64,000 bases of DNA from Caprimulgus europaeus. Lineage: Eukaryota > Chordata > Aves > Caprimulgiformes > Caprimulgidae. Position numbers and translations under genes: made by a program. Within the stretch, counting starts at the first letter, position 1; the number at the start of each line of letters is the position of its first letter. The stretch lies in NCBI GenBank assembly GCA_907165065.1, contig OU015530.1:48283465-48347464 (forward strand), read 5' to 3'. This document shows, piece by piece, positions 9,964-24,170 of the stretch. A model generated the notes under the pieces. That model had not been told where the DNA came from and did no database searches. It saw only the letters and a list, made by a program, of their open reading frames with translations.

Positions 9964-11903
9964 GTAAAGGGGCGGCGGGGCGGGCCCGGCCCTCGCGCGG
10001 GCGGCGGTCGGGGCGGGCGGCGGTCGGCGCGGGCGCGTGGCAGCGGAGCGGCAGCCCCCGGCTCTCTCCCCCCTCACACACCCTGCGGCCCTGCTGCCCG
10101 CCGGGCTGCTGCGGAGCTGGCCCCGGCCCCGGCCCGGGTGGCGGCCGCGGGCTCCCCTGACGGCTATCCCCGCTCCCGCCGGCGGGCTGGCAGAGGGTAC
10201 CGGCGCGGATGTTTTGTTCTACCTGTGAATTCCCCCTCGGCTCTCCGCGGGCGGGCGGGCAGGGGGCTCTGGCAGCGGGGTCTGGCAGCGGGGCTGGCCG
10301 CCCCAGCCTTGCGCGGTCTACTGCGGGAGGTGGAAAATCCGCCGGGCTGGCTCGGAGGGGTTCCTGCCCACCGGGAAAATGCGGCTTCACGGAAATCTGC
10401 CGCGTCCCTGTGTGCAAAAACACCCCGCTGTGACCGTACGGCGGGACCCGCCGCCGAGTCCGCGCCGTGTGTGTGTCGGTGGCGACAAAATACCCCGCGA
10501 TAAGGTCGTTTTGGACAATGCTAGTTTAGGTCGCTTAGAGGAAACGATTGTTTAAAAAAAAAATGACGAGGTTGGGTTTTGTTTTATTTTTTTTTTTTCC
10601 TATATACAATTGAAGCTTGTGGTGATGTTCTCGGCGTGGTTGATTTTGATGCTCCGCCGATTCCCGGGCTGGGAAGGCCTTGATGGAACCCGCATACTGC
10701 TGTTGCCGTGGCTGGGAGGATGAGCCGGAGCCCCAGCCCTCCCTCCGCTCCTCAGCCCGGCCCCAGCTCCCCGTTTCCATGTGTGTCAGCTCCGGTTCCG
10801 AAGGCGCGGGGCGGCAGCGATGGGTGCCTGCCAGGATCCCTCGCTGATGGGGATGGAGCACCCAGAGAGCCATCCGTCTTGGAGACGGTTGTAGTGTATC
10901 AGATGTAATCTGTTCCTCCCAGAGGAAGAGAGTGGGGAGTATTTATATATACTGATGCTAGGGCTGGCTCTTCCCTGAAATGCAAATCTGCTATTAGCTG
11001 CTTCCCTTTTTTTTTTAATAAAAAAGCCCAAATCTCAGGGTTCATTCACCACTGAGATGCTACAGCACTTAACAGAAGGAGCCAATGACCCAGCATGTCC
11101 CAAACTAGTTATTGGAAGTAGTCGATATATTGAGCTATCTGTCTGTCTTTCAGTCTTTTTGTAACGGTTTGTAAGGGCTCCAAGCCAGAAAGTAAAATGC
11201 ACTTGAGCCAGTTTCATCAGCAGGGAGGAGCTGATGTTGACACTGTATTTTCCTTTTAACGCTTTGAGGGTGAAGATGAGAATGAACTACTGGGATTGCT
11301 TGTGGCTCTCATTTCTGTGCCTCCCCCTCCCCAAGGGTGTCCTGAAAACCTGAAATAAGAGGAGTTAAATACAATATTGCCTTTCTGTGATGCACTGGCC
11401 ATCCGTTGGCCCTCATCTGTGGTAGCAAGGGTCGGAGGAAGGGCTGTTTCTATCACAGTGTATATAATGTTCTCACTTTATGCAGAAAGTACTTCTTGGT
11501 GTGTATCACATCATTGTCTACACACCAATGAGATACTAATTAAAACAGCTGTTAGTAAATGCTTGCTGAAGACCAAAATCAAACTGGCATAGATCTTCAA
11601 TAAGAAATATGCTAATTCAGGATACTAAAGTTGTAATCAAGTTTTACGGTGCAGTTTCTGTTGCTGTAAGCATAATCCAGGAGGGCTCTGAGGAAGTGGG
11701 ACATGGTTTGCAATTGGACATCTGTATCTGCACTGCTGTAACTTCCCTGCAGCTAGAGCTGGAATGAATTTAGCTCACTGACAATATCTTTCCTTCTGTG
11801 CCACTGGTGTTACACCCAGCAGACAGAATGGCTCATGTTTTCTGACTGTGGCACCCTAAACTAGGATGACTTGGAATTGGGAGGAGGGTGGAGAAAGGCT
11901 CAG

Positions 11904-11947
11904 CATTCTGCTTTCAGTGTTTTCCCATTCTGCTTTCAGTGTCTTCC
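11904..11947. repeat. 22-bp direct duplication
   Basis: A 22-bp unit beginning CATTCTGCTTTCAGTG at 11904-11925 is repeated at 11926-11947 with a single T/C difference. It is a simple local tandem duplication. Confidence 0.9.
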
Positions 11948-13126
11948 CACAAGCCACTCATGATGTACTCTTAGTCAAGTGCATTACAGTGCTCGGTGCC
12001 TGAGAAAATGGAATAATTCACTTGCTTAAAGCTCCTACCTTGAGGCACCTGTGGAGCAAGTCCTGGCCTTTTCCCAAAACTAATCCCTACAGAGAATGGG
12101 AACAGTAATTTGTGCAGTTTTGTGCTGCAGAAGACTGGTCATACTCTGATCACACTTTGGTTTTCAAGGCATCTTTGCACCCTCAACACGTAGCAGCGCC
12201 TTGTTGTACATGCCCAACTTCACTGTCATGAGCCAGTACTCATGGCTTCAGTGGAGTACCTCCGTTGAGATACTCTTACTCAGGTACGTAAACGTTCACA
12301 AGATGGAGGTTTTAACACGTGTTGTGCTCATGATGCGTTAAGGTGTCTGCTGCCTTCGTGAAGCAGGAAACTGTTCAAGGCAGTAGACAGGCAACTGCAT
12401 GCTTAAGCATGTGGTCAGGTCTCACTGGTAGCATTGGAAACGGAGTGACTGCTGTAAATGGTGTCCTGTTTTGAAGTGCTTTCCTGAATCAGACTTGCTA
12501 GGAAAATGATTTTCAAATGCTGGCTGCCTGAATCAGTTTGTTGTATTGTTTGTGAGCATGAATTTTTCAGTTCTGGTGCTGCTGAATTCTGTGGGTCTTA
12601 GAGCTGCTGCTTGTACCCAAGCAACCCTGTTCTCTAGTGCCCAAACCTCTTATGGACAATGCAGCTTTAGGAACGGCTTCTGCAAGAAAGCTGCTGCTTT
12701 GTGGAAAAGAGAGGAGCACTGTCAGGATTATTGCAAGATTGTTTCTTGGCTGTGAGCTAAAGCTGTCTCCTTCATAGCTCCTGGAAGTGTCTTGTGTGAT
12801 AGCGCAGGTCCTACCCACGCGATGCATCTGAAAACCTAACATAAAATAGCTGGTGTCTGTGTGACCAGACAGCTAGTACTGTGTCACTAGCACAGCAGGC
12901 ACTGTGCAGATGTTGTAATTACAGTCTTCATTGGTAGTTATCATACATTTAAGTTTGGCCATGCTATTTTCCTCCTCTGTAGCCAAATGCCGAGTTCCTT
13001 TTTCAGCTGTGCACTGGGCATAGCCTCACTTGCGGCAGGGATGCTGGCTGGAGAACCTCGGGAAGTGGCTGCTGGATAGGTAGCACATGATTTTTAGACC
13101 ACAGGGCAAAGTGCCTTTTTTTTTGT

Positions 13127-13174
13127 TGCGAGTGTTTAGGCAGTTCTGCCTGCGAGTGTTTAGGCACTGCTGGC
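13127..13174. repeat. 24-bp direct duplication
   Basis: The unit starting TGCGAGTGTTTAGGCA at 13127-13150 is repeated at 13151-13174. The first 16 bases are identical and the last 8 show three differences. Confidence 0.85.
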
Positions 13175-16100
13175 TGCTTGAGAGGGAGGAGCAGTTTGTC
13201 GGGAAGGTGTTTACTTGGTGTTCTGCTAAGATCTCTGTGGCAATCCTAACCTGTTGGTTTCTGTGGGCAAGCCACATGCCTTCTACCTCCCCTTTGTTGT
13301 GGTCTCAGTGGGCTTTTTTTGTTTTAAACATAGCTATTTAAAAGGTACTATGGATGCAAATTAGGATAACCATTTTAGATTTTGTTTGTTTCATTATTAT
13401 GATTTAGAAGGTGAAGATCAGTCAGGGTCAGAAATGCTTACCAGCGTCCTCAGCGCCTGCGTGCCGGTAGCCTGTCCCACACAGGGAGTGTGACGGAGGT
13501 AGCCTTGCATTCTGGTCAGAGTACTGAGGATGACTTTCACCTTGATGTGTTGGCATGTAACGTTCAGCTTATGGCATCAATAGCACACTTTTTGATGGTG
13601 TTTTCACTTCATTTCGGAAGAGGGAAAATGTTTGCGTGTTTCTCAGAACACAGGAGCAGCAACAGTTTAAATTTTATGAGTATTAGAAGTTGGGGAGTCA
13701 TCCTTATCCCACCAGATATTCTGAAGACGTTTGTTTTGCTGTGTCTGAGTGAATGTGCCTGATGCTGGCATGTTACATACACGTTCTTTGACACTGTGTA
13801 GTAGTTTCCACTGTGTGTACTAAAGCTTGCATTGCTCAAAACTGTAGCCCTTCTAGGCTGATGCAATCAATGTGTCACTCTGCAGTAGTTGTACTTTAGG
13901 GCTGCTTAGAATTTTACGAGGCTTTAGTTTTCTGATGATTTATAAAATTGTACTGGGTGGAAATAGATGAATCATCTTGTTTTTTAGGATAGCTTGAAAA
14001 TTGTTAACTGAAAAACTGATTTAATAAAACTAGGAGTCCGAAAGTGTGCTGTCTTATTAAAAAAAATGTAGTTCTACAACCCCTTCATTCTTTTTTTAAA
14101 AAAAGCCCCCCAAATACTCTAATTTTCCCCTCAATTTAAGGGTATACAAGGTTATGTTGCCCTTCCAATTACTTCCTGAACCAAAGTTAATTGGGAAAAG
14201 ATGCTCTGTAGTTCTTCCAGTACGTTATCCAAGTGTCAGATAACATAGCAGAAACACTTAAAGAACCACAAACTCCACATGGAAAATGTGAAAACTATCC
14301 TGTTCAGAAACTATTCTCCCTACATTCCATACTGTACTTCCAGTCCTCTTCCATTTTAACATATGAGGCATAGCAGGTTGGGGTTTTTTTTTTATTTTAT
14401 TTGAAAGTCTGACCTTTTCTCCAAAGAGCACTTTCAAAAAAGTGTCATCAGATCTTTAATGAGTGGTTACTTATTCCCAAAGGCACTGGACACAGACTCA
14501 GCTAATTTATATGGTCCTCAGCTTTCGTTGTATCAATTGGCTCAATTATATTTGGTAATATTGTTGAGTTGATTGGATCATTGTCTGGCCAGGTTTATTA
14601 TTTTATTAGGTATAAGTTCTGTCTTTTGTTGTCTGCATGTAGTCACTGGGTTTGGGCCAGAGGACTGTAGTTGGCTCCTCTAGTTATTATTTCTTTGTAA
14701 CATTTGCCAGCTAGCTCTTCACCTGTGGAGAGGTTTCAAAGTGTGAAAATTTCAGTAACTACCACACCTCTGTGACTTGGGACACAGATCAACCTTTTAA
14801 TTCACTTCTTGAGAGACAGTGCTCTGCTTAGCAAGTGTTACTTGCACTTACCCGTGCAATGACAAGTGTTAATACTTTCTGAGTTTAGGTGAGAAATGAA
14901 CTAAGAAATTCAATACTCATATTTGCTTCTTCTTGTTTTTGAGCCATTAGGGTGCAGTTGGCTCATGTTTTCAGTTCTTTTTCTGTCAAAGAGAGGACTA
15001 ATTTACTCAAAATACATAAAGCTGAAATCTTCACCTAAGTTACCTACAAGACCTAAGGCTTTAAGAAAATGTAACAAACACCATGGAATTATGATAAAAT
15101 GAGGAGCAGTAACAAGAGAAACTTCTCTTCCTTTGTAAGATGAAGCTTCTCTCATCAGCTGTTTTGTTTCTTGCATGGTGCTCATGTTGGAGAGGGACAG
15201 TAAATTGATTATTTGAAAAACAGGTTAAATTCACTCACAAGTTAATAACTTTGCATTTTAAGGCAGTGGAATGTGAAGGTGGGTTTTTTTCTAACATATA
15301 CCTACTTTGTTTTATTGTGATATTTGAACTTAAGGGCTTTTAATGGGTGTTGTTGTGTGGAAAGGATTCTCTGCCACTCATTCAGTTGAAGTACACCATA
15401 ATGCCTTGTAGGATAGTCTATGCAAATCTCCAGGCTGCTCCCAGAACAGCTGTCCCGAAGGCATGCTGTAAATATACCTTGATTGCCAGCTGATGCTGAG
15501 CAGCATTGATGCCCAAGGGTTACACTTAATAGATCATTCCGATGATCTTTACTGTATTACACAACAGACATACTCGAAAAACTTCTCCCAAGGACGTGTG
15601 AAGATTGCCAGTGGGGTGTCAGTTTTAAAGGCAAAGCAGGCAGTAAGCAATGTATTTGTAAGGAGAACACGTGTTGGAAGGAGCTGCCCTTCGCAGCTCC
15701 AGGGTACATTGGCGCGGCTCTGCTGCACAGCGCGGGGAGCAGGAGCCAGCCCCGCTTGCCTTTGCCAAACCAACAGCACGACCAGCACCTACGGCTGTGA
15801 GTCAACATGCTGCTCTTCTCTAGAAGGGAATTGACCTGCCTTTGTTAGTCCATTAGAAGGGGAATGCTCTCCTTTTGATTCAAATAGTCTTCATTTTAGC
15901 AAACCAAATACCCTTTGGTGTCGAAGGAATTCAGATTTAGCACACCTCTTTCCTTTGTGTTTAATTTTTTCTCAGGGAAAAATATTTTCATGCTGTATAA
16001 AAGACAGATATAATAAACTAATTTTTGATGCAGCGTTTGGATTGGGAGCAGCAGAAAGATCAATGTTTCTCTGAAGGGACATCGATAGACTCCTTTAGGT

Positions 16101-19100
16101 TTTCATAGCTCAGAATGGATGTTTGTGGTGTGGTACAGAGAATCCAAAATGTACCATAGCTCTTCTATACTTAAAAATGCATTGACTGCATTTTAATTTT
16201 TAAGAGGCTATTTGTATAACGCGTCAAGCAGGACATATAATTTTTTAAAAATAACTGCTTTAATTCCCCAGCAACTGTCAGACAAGATGACTCACTGCAG
16301 TATAAGAATTCACCACAGCACATCACAGATTTGACACAAACTCTTAATCCGTGTAAAATTATGCATGTATATTCCTCTACCTTCCTGGTGGGTGAGCTTC
16401 ATTTTTGCCAAACTCCTGATGATCCCATTCTGCCTTCTCTCCTCCCCTGCTTCCTTTTTTTGGCTGTTCTTTCTGAGAACCTCTGTGCAGTCAGAAGCCC
16501 CAGCCATGGGGTCTGGATGCATCAGTCTTTCCCTGGCTTCTCAAGAGCCTTTGCTGATCATTAACAACAGCCCCTGATTCTCTCCTTGACTGTGGTGGTG
16601 TGGGGGGCATGTCCAAACCATGATTGCTCTCTCAGGGTTATTTCTAGTCTTTCCTTGTATTACTAGGGTAAACATACACTAAAAAACTGGAACTGGTTTC
16701 ATTTAACTCCGCTTGGTGGAATGCATCAGGGAATTACTCATTTTAGGCCTGTGTAAATCAATCCTTTTTTTTTTTCCTTTTTTTCCCCCCCTACTAATCT
16801 TAGCTAGGGCTTCTAATTGCTAGCCAGTGTTATTTATTGCTAAGATTAAGTATCACTTTAAAACATGGATGAAATGTATTAGAGACATCATATCTTCTCC
16901 AGTAAAAGAAGCATATATAGGAATGGGAATACTCAAAGCAGTTCAGCATGAGGCAGATGCTGGGGAGACCATGGGTACAGCTTTGGCTGGAGCCTGTGGC
17001 TGCAGAAGAGGAGTCTTCTGCCCTAAAGCCTTGTGGAGTCCTACCAGAGCAGCCTGTGCCTGGCTCTTGGGGATGGACGAAGGCATGCCGTGGTGCTTCT
17101 TGTAGTCCCCTTTCTGAGAACAGAGTCGGTTGCTGGTCCTTGGCAGTTTGATAGACATTGTCTGACATGTAACCTGCAGTGCTTAGAGCAGCATTAAGTG
17201 TCAGGGTGTGGGTAGCTGTCACATTATTTTACAGCAGAAGTTAACCTTGAAAAGTATATGATGTCTGGTCTCAATGACCTCTTTTTAAGAGTATTGTGTT
17301 AAATGGTTGGATGACTAGAGAAAGAAAGAATTCTTATGAAGTGTCTTGGTAATTTGGAAGGGAAGGTGTTTCCTGTGACTCTTGAAGGGGCTGTTTGATT
17401 TCCAAAGACTGAACTGGACTGTTAATCAAGCATCTTTTGGGGTGCTTGAGGTGGTGTTTGCTTTTATGAGCGTGGCTGGGTCTGTGGAATGGTGGCAGTT
17501 GAGGGGAAGAAGGGATTCTTCAAACCTTGTCTGCTTATGTGTAAGCAAAAATGGATGTTAAGACCTGTTGTTTGGTCCTATTTCTCTCCAGATCCAGAAA
17601 CCGTACCTCCACACTAACAATGACGTTTGCAGTTTCTTCATTGAATCTTGGCTTGGTCTGTATGTAAGATTAAAATACCAAAAAAAGATCTTGTGAGCTT
17701 GGCCTGGTAGGAGCTGTTCAGAAGCCCAGAAAATGTTCCTTAATGAACTCTGTGACACATGTTGAAGTGTAAGTAGTGGAGCCTGATTTTTCGCTGGTAG
17801 GCTGGTGGTTGAAATTCTGCCTAGACTAGCAAAAGTTTGGGGACTTCTGGTTGGTTTAGAGACCTGAACCAAGTATGTGGACACTCATTTTTTTTCCTGG
17901 TGTGTGGATGTTCATAAACAGCCTGGCAAAATAAAGAGACCCTGGCAACAATCTCTTCATAGAAAGCAGGCCTGGACTGTCCCCTCGGTGTGGCCCCTCC
18001 AGATAGTGTTATGCAATGTTAGCAGGATGGTTACAGGGCTATTGCATCTATTACTATTTAATGAGAAAATAGTCCAAATTGGTCTTTGGGATTCTAGTAT
18101 CTCGTTATGGAATAGCTGTGAAATTGTACAGAAGGTTTCCTTGCAAAGTCTATATACTTCATAACTACAGTCTCATACAGCCATATGCCTCAAGGTCATC
18201 GCAAATAATAAAACTTCATCTTTTTAAATTTTTTTTGAGGGTATACCCTTAGTCATTAACTGATATCTTTCTTTGTTACAATTGCAAAGTGAATGAGCAA
18301 AATCTAGAATTTTGTGTGCCGTGCCTCTCTTATCCTTATTGAAATAAATGTTATTCAAATAACAGGATAATGTTTTTGATGAGTGCCTGAGCAAATAAAA
18401 TGATGGCATTGTGGTGACATGTGAACAGTCTGACTTTGGTAAAGAATCTTAAAATGGGAATTGCATTTCAAATGCTAGGCTTCTTTGACAGATGCCTGAG
18501 GATGAACAAACAGCAGTTATCTAGTGAAACAGCAAAATGCAGAAGCATCCCTATCCTTTCCTGAATGGTGACTACAGCAAAGCCCTCTGCTGAATTCGCT
18601 GGAGGAGCCCAGTTTCATTTGCCATATTTCTTAGTCTAAAAAAATAAATACATTGTTCAGAAGATGATGTAAGTTTTTCTAAGTGTTGTGAAGTGAGGGG
18701 TTAACTTTTTTAGGAAAAAATGAAAAAATACTGTGATTTTTACTTCTAAAAGGGAAAATACCAGACTGGCAATACTTTTAATTGGCTGTACTGTTAATCA
18801 GCTCCATGTTGTAATGGAGAAAGTTGGTTTGTTGTCTTGAGCAACAACGATGGGACTATCAGGAATTAAATTTAATGATTTTTTTTGTGATGATGAAAAA
18901 AAAAATAATACATTTTATGTTTATGAATTTTATGCTGCTAAAGTATTTGATACATTCCAGTCACAAGGTTTTATCTGTCTCTTACCAATTCTGACTTTAC
19001 TCATATGAGTATCCATACCACAGACTTGTGAGAATTTGACAAAAGAGTCCAGAATAGATCTTGAAGGATGACCATGAGTAGAGACATGGACAGTGGGGAT

Positions 19101-20146
19101 TAAAGCAGTCCTAATAAACATTGTTGACCAGGAGGAAGGATGGGGAGCTTATTTTGATTATTTGACAAACCTTGTGTTGGGGAAGTAAGAATAGTTTCTC
19201 ATAGTGCAAAGTTAGTGCAGTGTTAGCAGTTAAAAATACAAGAGCATCCAACTTCTAGGAGTGGAAATTAGACAAATTCAGATTGGAGGTAAGACAGAAA
19301 ATATTAATAAAGTTAGATAAACACTGAAACACTTTCATAGAAAAGAAGACTCAACAGCTTTCTAAGAAAAATCTACCCACTAGTAGACTTGATAGAAGGC
19401 TCCTTTCTAAGAAATCCTTTGTAAGAAATTTGTGCATGTAGATAAGTACGTAAACCACTGGAGCCACCCTTGACCAGAAATGCACCTGTTTAAGAGTGGT
19501 AAGTACTTTTGTAGCAGCATTTAATCAATGTTTTAGTCCAGTGTTATGATATGTATTTTCCTCATAACTTCAAAAAACACTGCAACAGTTTAGAATTTCA
19601 GGTTTAGTATGTTTTCAGTAGTTTACTAGTGGTGACTTGACATTTACTTGCAGTAGTAATTTGTTTTAAATCAATATTGAACACTGTAAGGATCTGTACA
19701 CATTACAGTTTGAGAGGATATCAAATGCAGCTGCTCTGATAATACTTGCTTAAATACTGACTGCTCATATATTTACTTGTAGCTCAGGGCACTTCTGTAT
19801 AAGCACGAAGTGGCGGAACAATAACATTTTTAATAGCTCCCTGAAAATGTATTATGCGTAGCTTGATCATTGCCTTTCACATAAAGGTACTGTGCTTTTT
19901 AGTCATTTGGATAAAGAATAAGAAAACTCACTTCCTCTGAAGGTTAGTCCTTCCTGCATCCTATTCTCTGATACTTCAGGGGTGTAAGGTCCATATTCAA
20001 TAACAAAATGAATTGCAGTAAGAGAGCTAGTGTATTATTTTCCTGCTTTAGTTTTATATTTCCTTTTAGCTTTCATACAGGAGATATATACCATAGTGTA
20101 CATTTTTAGTTAACATATCTGTGAACATTGTTTCTTTCCTTCCTCT

Positions 20147-20992
20147 TTAATGTTTCTTGATTTTTTTTTTTATTGTTTGTAATTCCCTATGTGATTTTAA
20201 TGCACCTGAATCCATGCTTCCCCAACATACTACGCTGCAGGTAATGAGAAGCCCCTTCCTACTCTGAAGACAAACCAAGTTCTCATTGGAAAGTTTCATC
20301 AGGATGGCTGCTGTTTCCTCTGATGTCTTTGCTTTTGCCTCACTGGCCAGTTGTGGTGACTTGGATTTGCTCTCTGCGTTGTGGTGGTAGGTGAAGGGGA
20401 CAGGAGCAGTAAAAGTGCCTCTGTGCCTTTGTGCTGCTGTTGGAAAGTCTGTGAAAACTGTTTTGTTTATTGGGAGTTTCACAAAGCTGGTATCTTTGAC
20501 CTCCAGGGGCAACCACTTCTGGAGCACAATGAAATGTAGAGAGAACATATTCCTTTGTCTGCAGTGGGACAAGTAAGATACTTCCTTTTGCTTAGTCCAG
20601 ACACTGTTTTTCTTCCTGAGCACAGTGATGCTTGGCCAGTATTATCTGCTGATGGTACTTCTGAGGAAGATGAGGGCTCCTAGCAATTCTGATGTTTCTT
20701 CCTTAGCTTTGAAGCTCAGCCACCTATCTGGTTGTTGTTCCACAAAGGTGCAGCAGAGCGAGGAGCCTGGGGTCACCTTGTGGAAAAGTGAAGAAGCTGT
20801 GTGTGGGATGCCTTGAGCCAGAAATAGGCTCAGTGATGTTAGATTTCATCTTTGACTGCTGGACCTCTTAAGAGGCGTTTGGCAACTTCTGGTATCCTCG
20901 TCCATAACAGTTTTCCCTCCATCGTATACTTTTAGAACAGCACGTATAGGAAACCTGAGCTCTTTCTCGTCAGTACCAGTTTCTCTGTCCTT
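20147..20992 (-). other. Stop-poor antisense reading frame, unidentified
   Basis: Read on the minus strand, one frame runs from 20,992 down to a stop at 20,147-20,149 with only two internal stops (20,846-20,848 and 20,642-20,644). That gives open blocks of about 48, 67 and 165 codons without a frameshift. The longest block has no ATG near its start. The translation is moderately polar and rich in Lys and Ser, with no recognised domain, signal peptide or membrane segment. An A-rich stretch (TAAAAAAAAAAA type) occurs on this strand just before the final stop. It could be a decayed retrocopy, part of an old repeat, or chance. A second minus-strand frame also has fewer stops than expected, which suggests base composition explains part of it. 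Confidence 0.2.
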
Positions 20993-23900
20993 CTAGGAGG
21001 AATCTAGGCTGGTTCATGCACCAGCTCTTTGTACTCTTCAGAAATATGCTGGGCTCTTTTCTGTTCTGAAGATCACGCAAAGACCACAGCATCTCTGAAG
21101 CTTAAGGAATTTCAGTCTGAATTCCTCATTGTGTAATGCTGTTTGTCATTCCTAGGTGTGGGTCTGGCTTTGGCTGACCTGCAAAATGCTTTTTTGTGTC
21201 TTTTGACAGGAAAATATCACCTGTGTGCTAGGTCTATTACACATCATTCAAAATGTCCAATTGCAAATGTATGTTGCTTCTGATGCACTTTGGCTGTTCA
21301 TGAGGGTTACTTTTGGTAAATAATAAATGTAGCTTCAGATTTAACTTTCTTTATGAGCCATTCTGCTTAAGGATGTACTAGAAATAACTCCAGGCCTCAT
21401 CTGCCAGCTTGTTCCTCTGTGCTTTTTTAGGACTGAAGCAAATCTAGGACTACATTAGACTGAAATTGGGAAGAAAGAAGCTAACTTTTCTTTCGAGTTG
21501 GCTTTTTTAACATGAACAACTTAGTGATCTGAATTTTACACAATCTTTTTACTTCTGTCATAAATCTGCTCTCATTCAGGGGCCCAAAGAATTCTCTCCT
21601 GGCTTCTCCCTAGATATAAGGTTGTTTTGCTAGTGAGAGCCTTATGAAAAGTGACAGTTTGAAAATGGTAGCTGATAGATACTACCTAAATGTCTTATTT
21701 AAGTAATAATAAAACATGTTTGTACGCTTCTTCATCAAAAATTGCTCACATGGATATGTTAGGGTTAAGAGAGAGAGAATAAAGCATCTAAGTAACCATA
21801 TCCTTCTGAAATACTGTGGCATCTGTTTTTCTCCAGGCTCCTGTTGAAAATATTGCATGGCTGTTGTCATGGACTGGGTCACCCCCCTCATCGGTTTCTG
21901 CATTCCACCCCTGAGCCCAGCAAGGACGATAAAACAGCCATACCTCCCAGAGCTGGGCTCTCCGAGTGTGCCGTAGGGATCACAGGAAAATTACAGTAGG
22001 AATTGCAGTCCAGGGGATGACTGAAGGCTCCCCAAAACAGAAGAACGGGAGTACTCTCAATGTAAAAGCTGAAACTTCATTTCCAGGGCTTAAATAAGGA
22101 GAGAGTATAAGTTTTGCCAAGATATGTTCTTGTGTTTATTTTTTCACTCAGATTGAAGTCCAGTTCACCTAAAAATAAATGGCATAAACTATGTAGGCAT
22201 CAGGACTGCAGTACTGAGTTCCACTTAAAGCTATGTCTGTGAATAGTCAGAAACTGTCTGTGATATTTAAGGATCTATGCCAGTGTGTGTGGTAGAAAGA
22301 AACATACTTTCTCTTCTCCTCTTCTCCTTGTGTCTTGTCTTTGCTGGTACTGAGAAAACCTTTTGCATTTCAGAGAGAGCATTTACATCTATGGAACAAC
22401 AGGCCAAGATGTACTCCCAGTGGAAAGATAGGGACCCCATTCAGGACTGGGAATCCAGTACATATTTAGAGAAGCTGTTACCAGTTTGCTGGCAGCAACT
22501 AGTGATCACAAAAGCTCCACAACATTTCTGGTCCTGTGTGAAAGCTATCACAAGGTCAGTATTACCTCTTCCTATGTGACAGAGAAAGAGAGAGCCAGTG
22601 TATGTTCCTTTTGCTTTCATTTTCTCCTTCTCCTCACCTCTCTGTTTTTTTCCCATTGTTTCATTGTAAGCTCTGACCTTTGGGGCTTCCCTCCAAAGTC
22701 ATCTAGCCCTGGTATGGCAGGTCAGGGTCAGTCCATCATCCTGCCCTATGCATTTCCTTTCCTTGGTCATCTGTCCACCAGCCCTCTTAAAACAGCAGAC
22801 GTGCATGCAGGATCACGATGTAGATAATTCATGTGATGCCTCCTTTTGCAATAGCTTATTTTTTTCACATGTGAAAGAGTGCTCATGAGACATATCAGGA
22901 CCAGCATGCTGGAAACTGAAATCTTATTCTTAAGTTGATTTAAAACAAATTACTGGCTTGGGGTAACTACTGAAACTCAAAAAATGTAGAGACCCTATCT
23001 GGGGTATATATGTTCTGCCAATCATGCATGATGTTTACTTTTTTGGTTATTGCTGTTTACTTCTACTTTATCATGTTTGCTTAGAGCTAGATTAGAGTAT
23101 TTTCCATGCAGTGTGACACATTTATGGAGAAATGTGCATCTTAAATTTCTTGACATCTGATCTGGAGATAAGTCATGACATTTCCATCTAAGTGCATTTC
23201 TCTTAAAAATACCTCCATTCAGTGTATTTTTTTTTTAATTAATGTGAAACCCACATTAAACAAAAATACAGGAACTACTTGCAAAGAGCCAGCAGTGCTG
23301 TCTTCATGATGAAAGCCGTTCAAATTATTCAGGCATAAAGCATGGATTAGAAACTGCATCTTCAAATCATCTTTGCATATTTATGAGCACACCTGTTATA
23401 CAAGCAGTGGAAAGTGCTGAGATTCCTCCTGCTCTGTGCAACGGTTTGCAGGGTGAAGAAAAACAAGATTGTTTGTCAGTTTAAGTCTTTTAAATCCGAA
23501 GTGCAGCCTTATCTGCCTGGTAGCCTAATACCAGGGAAGGATCCTGTTTGTGTTCAGCAGGGCTGTATTCATGTGACTGTCAGTGCCTGAATTACTGCTC
23601 TCCCTTCTATATAAAGACGCTTGCTCCCACCCTGCCCCTCCCTGGCACTGTCATTTAGCACAATGTGCAGCATGCACTATGGCTGTAAAACATCCCCAAA
23701 ATACTGAAGTGTGTCTCCTTTCACACTTGTGTATGGAAAAGAAGAAACAAATAAGGAGCCTTCTTCTTGGCTTATATTAACTTCCCAGCTCTGCTGGGTT
23801 CAGTGCCAGCTGAGGCCCAAGTTGTGTTACTTGCACGTATTTTCAGACATGGCCTATATTCAGGGGAAGAGTTTGAGGGCTTGTATGATTGCACCTCTCC

Positions 23901-24106
23901 TCTGATCAGTGCAAGTGTTATGCTCAGTGTAGACTTTGGTGTTAATTTGAGTACCAACAAAACACAACTCCGTGGGGAGCCCAACTTGCAGTACTGAGGA
24001 TGCTACACGATGTGGGATGAAGCTGGGTTTTGAAAGTCCTATTCAGTGTCCCTGCTGCCTTGCTACTGTTTGCAAATGGGTCGTGATTCAGTGGTGCCTG
24101 GGTTTA

Positions 24107-24170
24107 CAAACAAAAAACCAAAACAAACCAACCAACCAAAAAAAAAACCCAAGAAAAAGAGAAAGAAAAT
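24107..24170. repeat. A-rich tract with CAAAC and CCAA units
   Basis: Low-complexity sequence with short ACCA repeats and A-runs, followed by GA-rich bases. No retroelement body is visible next to it. Confidence 0.8.

Larger units (their letters stand above)
9060..10510 (+). promoter_or_regulatory. DIP2C: CpG island promoter of DIP2C
   Basis: CpG dinucleotides and G+C content rise sharply from about 9,060, peak between 9,250 and 10,160, and fall off by about 10,510. The rest of the window is strongly CpG-depleted. The island surrounds the first coding exon. It contains an Sp1-type GC box (9327-9336), a GTCACGTG E-box (9359-9366) and many further GGGCGG cores. No convincing TATA box was seen, which fits a dispersed-start housekeeping or neuronal promoter. 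The transcription start cannot be placed from sequence alone. A start between about 9,370 and 9,560 would agree with the element cluster, but that is inference. Confidence 0.85.

Noticed and set aside
9242..10423. 393-codon minus-strand open frame across the CpG island
   Set aside because: It lies wholly in G+C-rich DNA where stop codons are rare, is composed of Pro/Ala/Arg/Gly, overlaps the well-supported DIP2C exon on the other strand and has no domain. It is a composition artefact.
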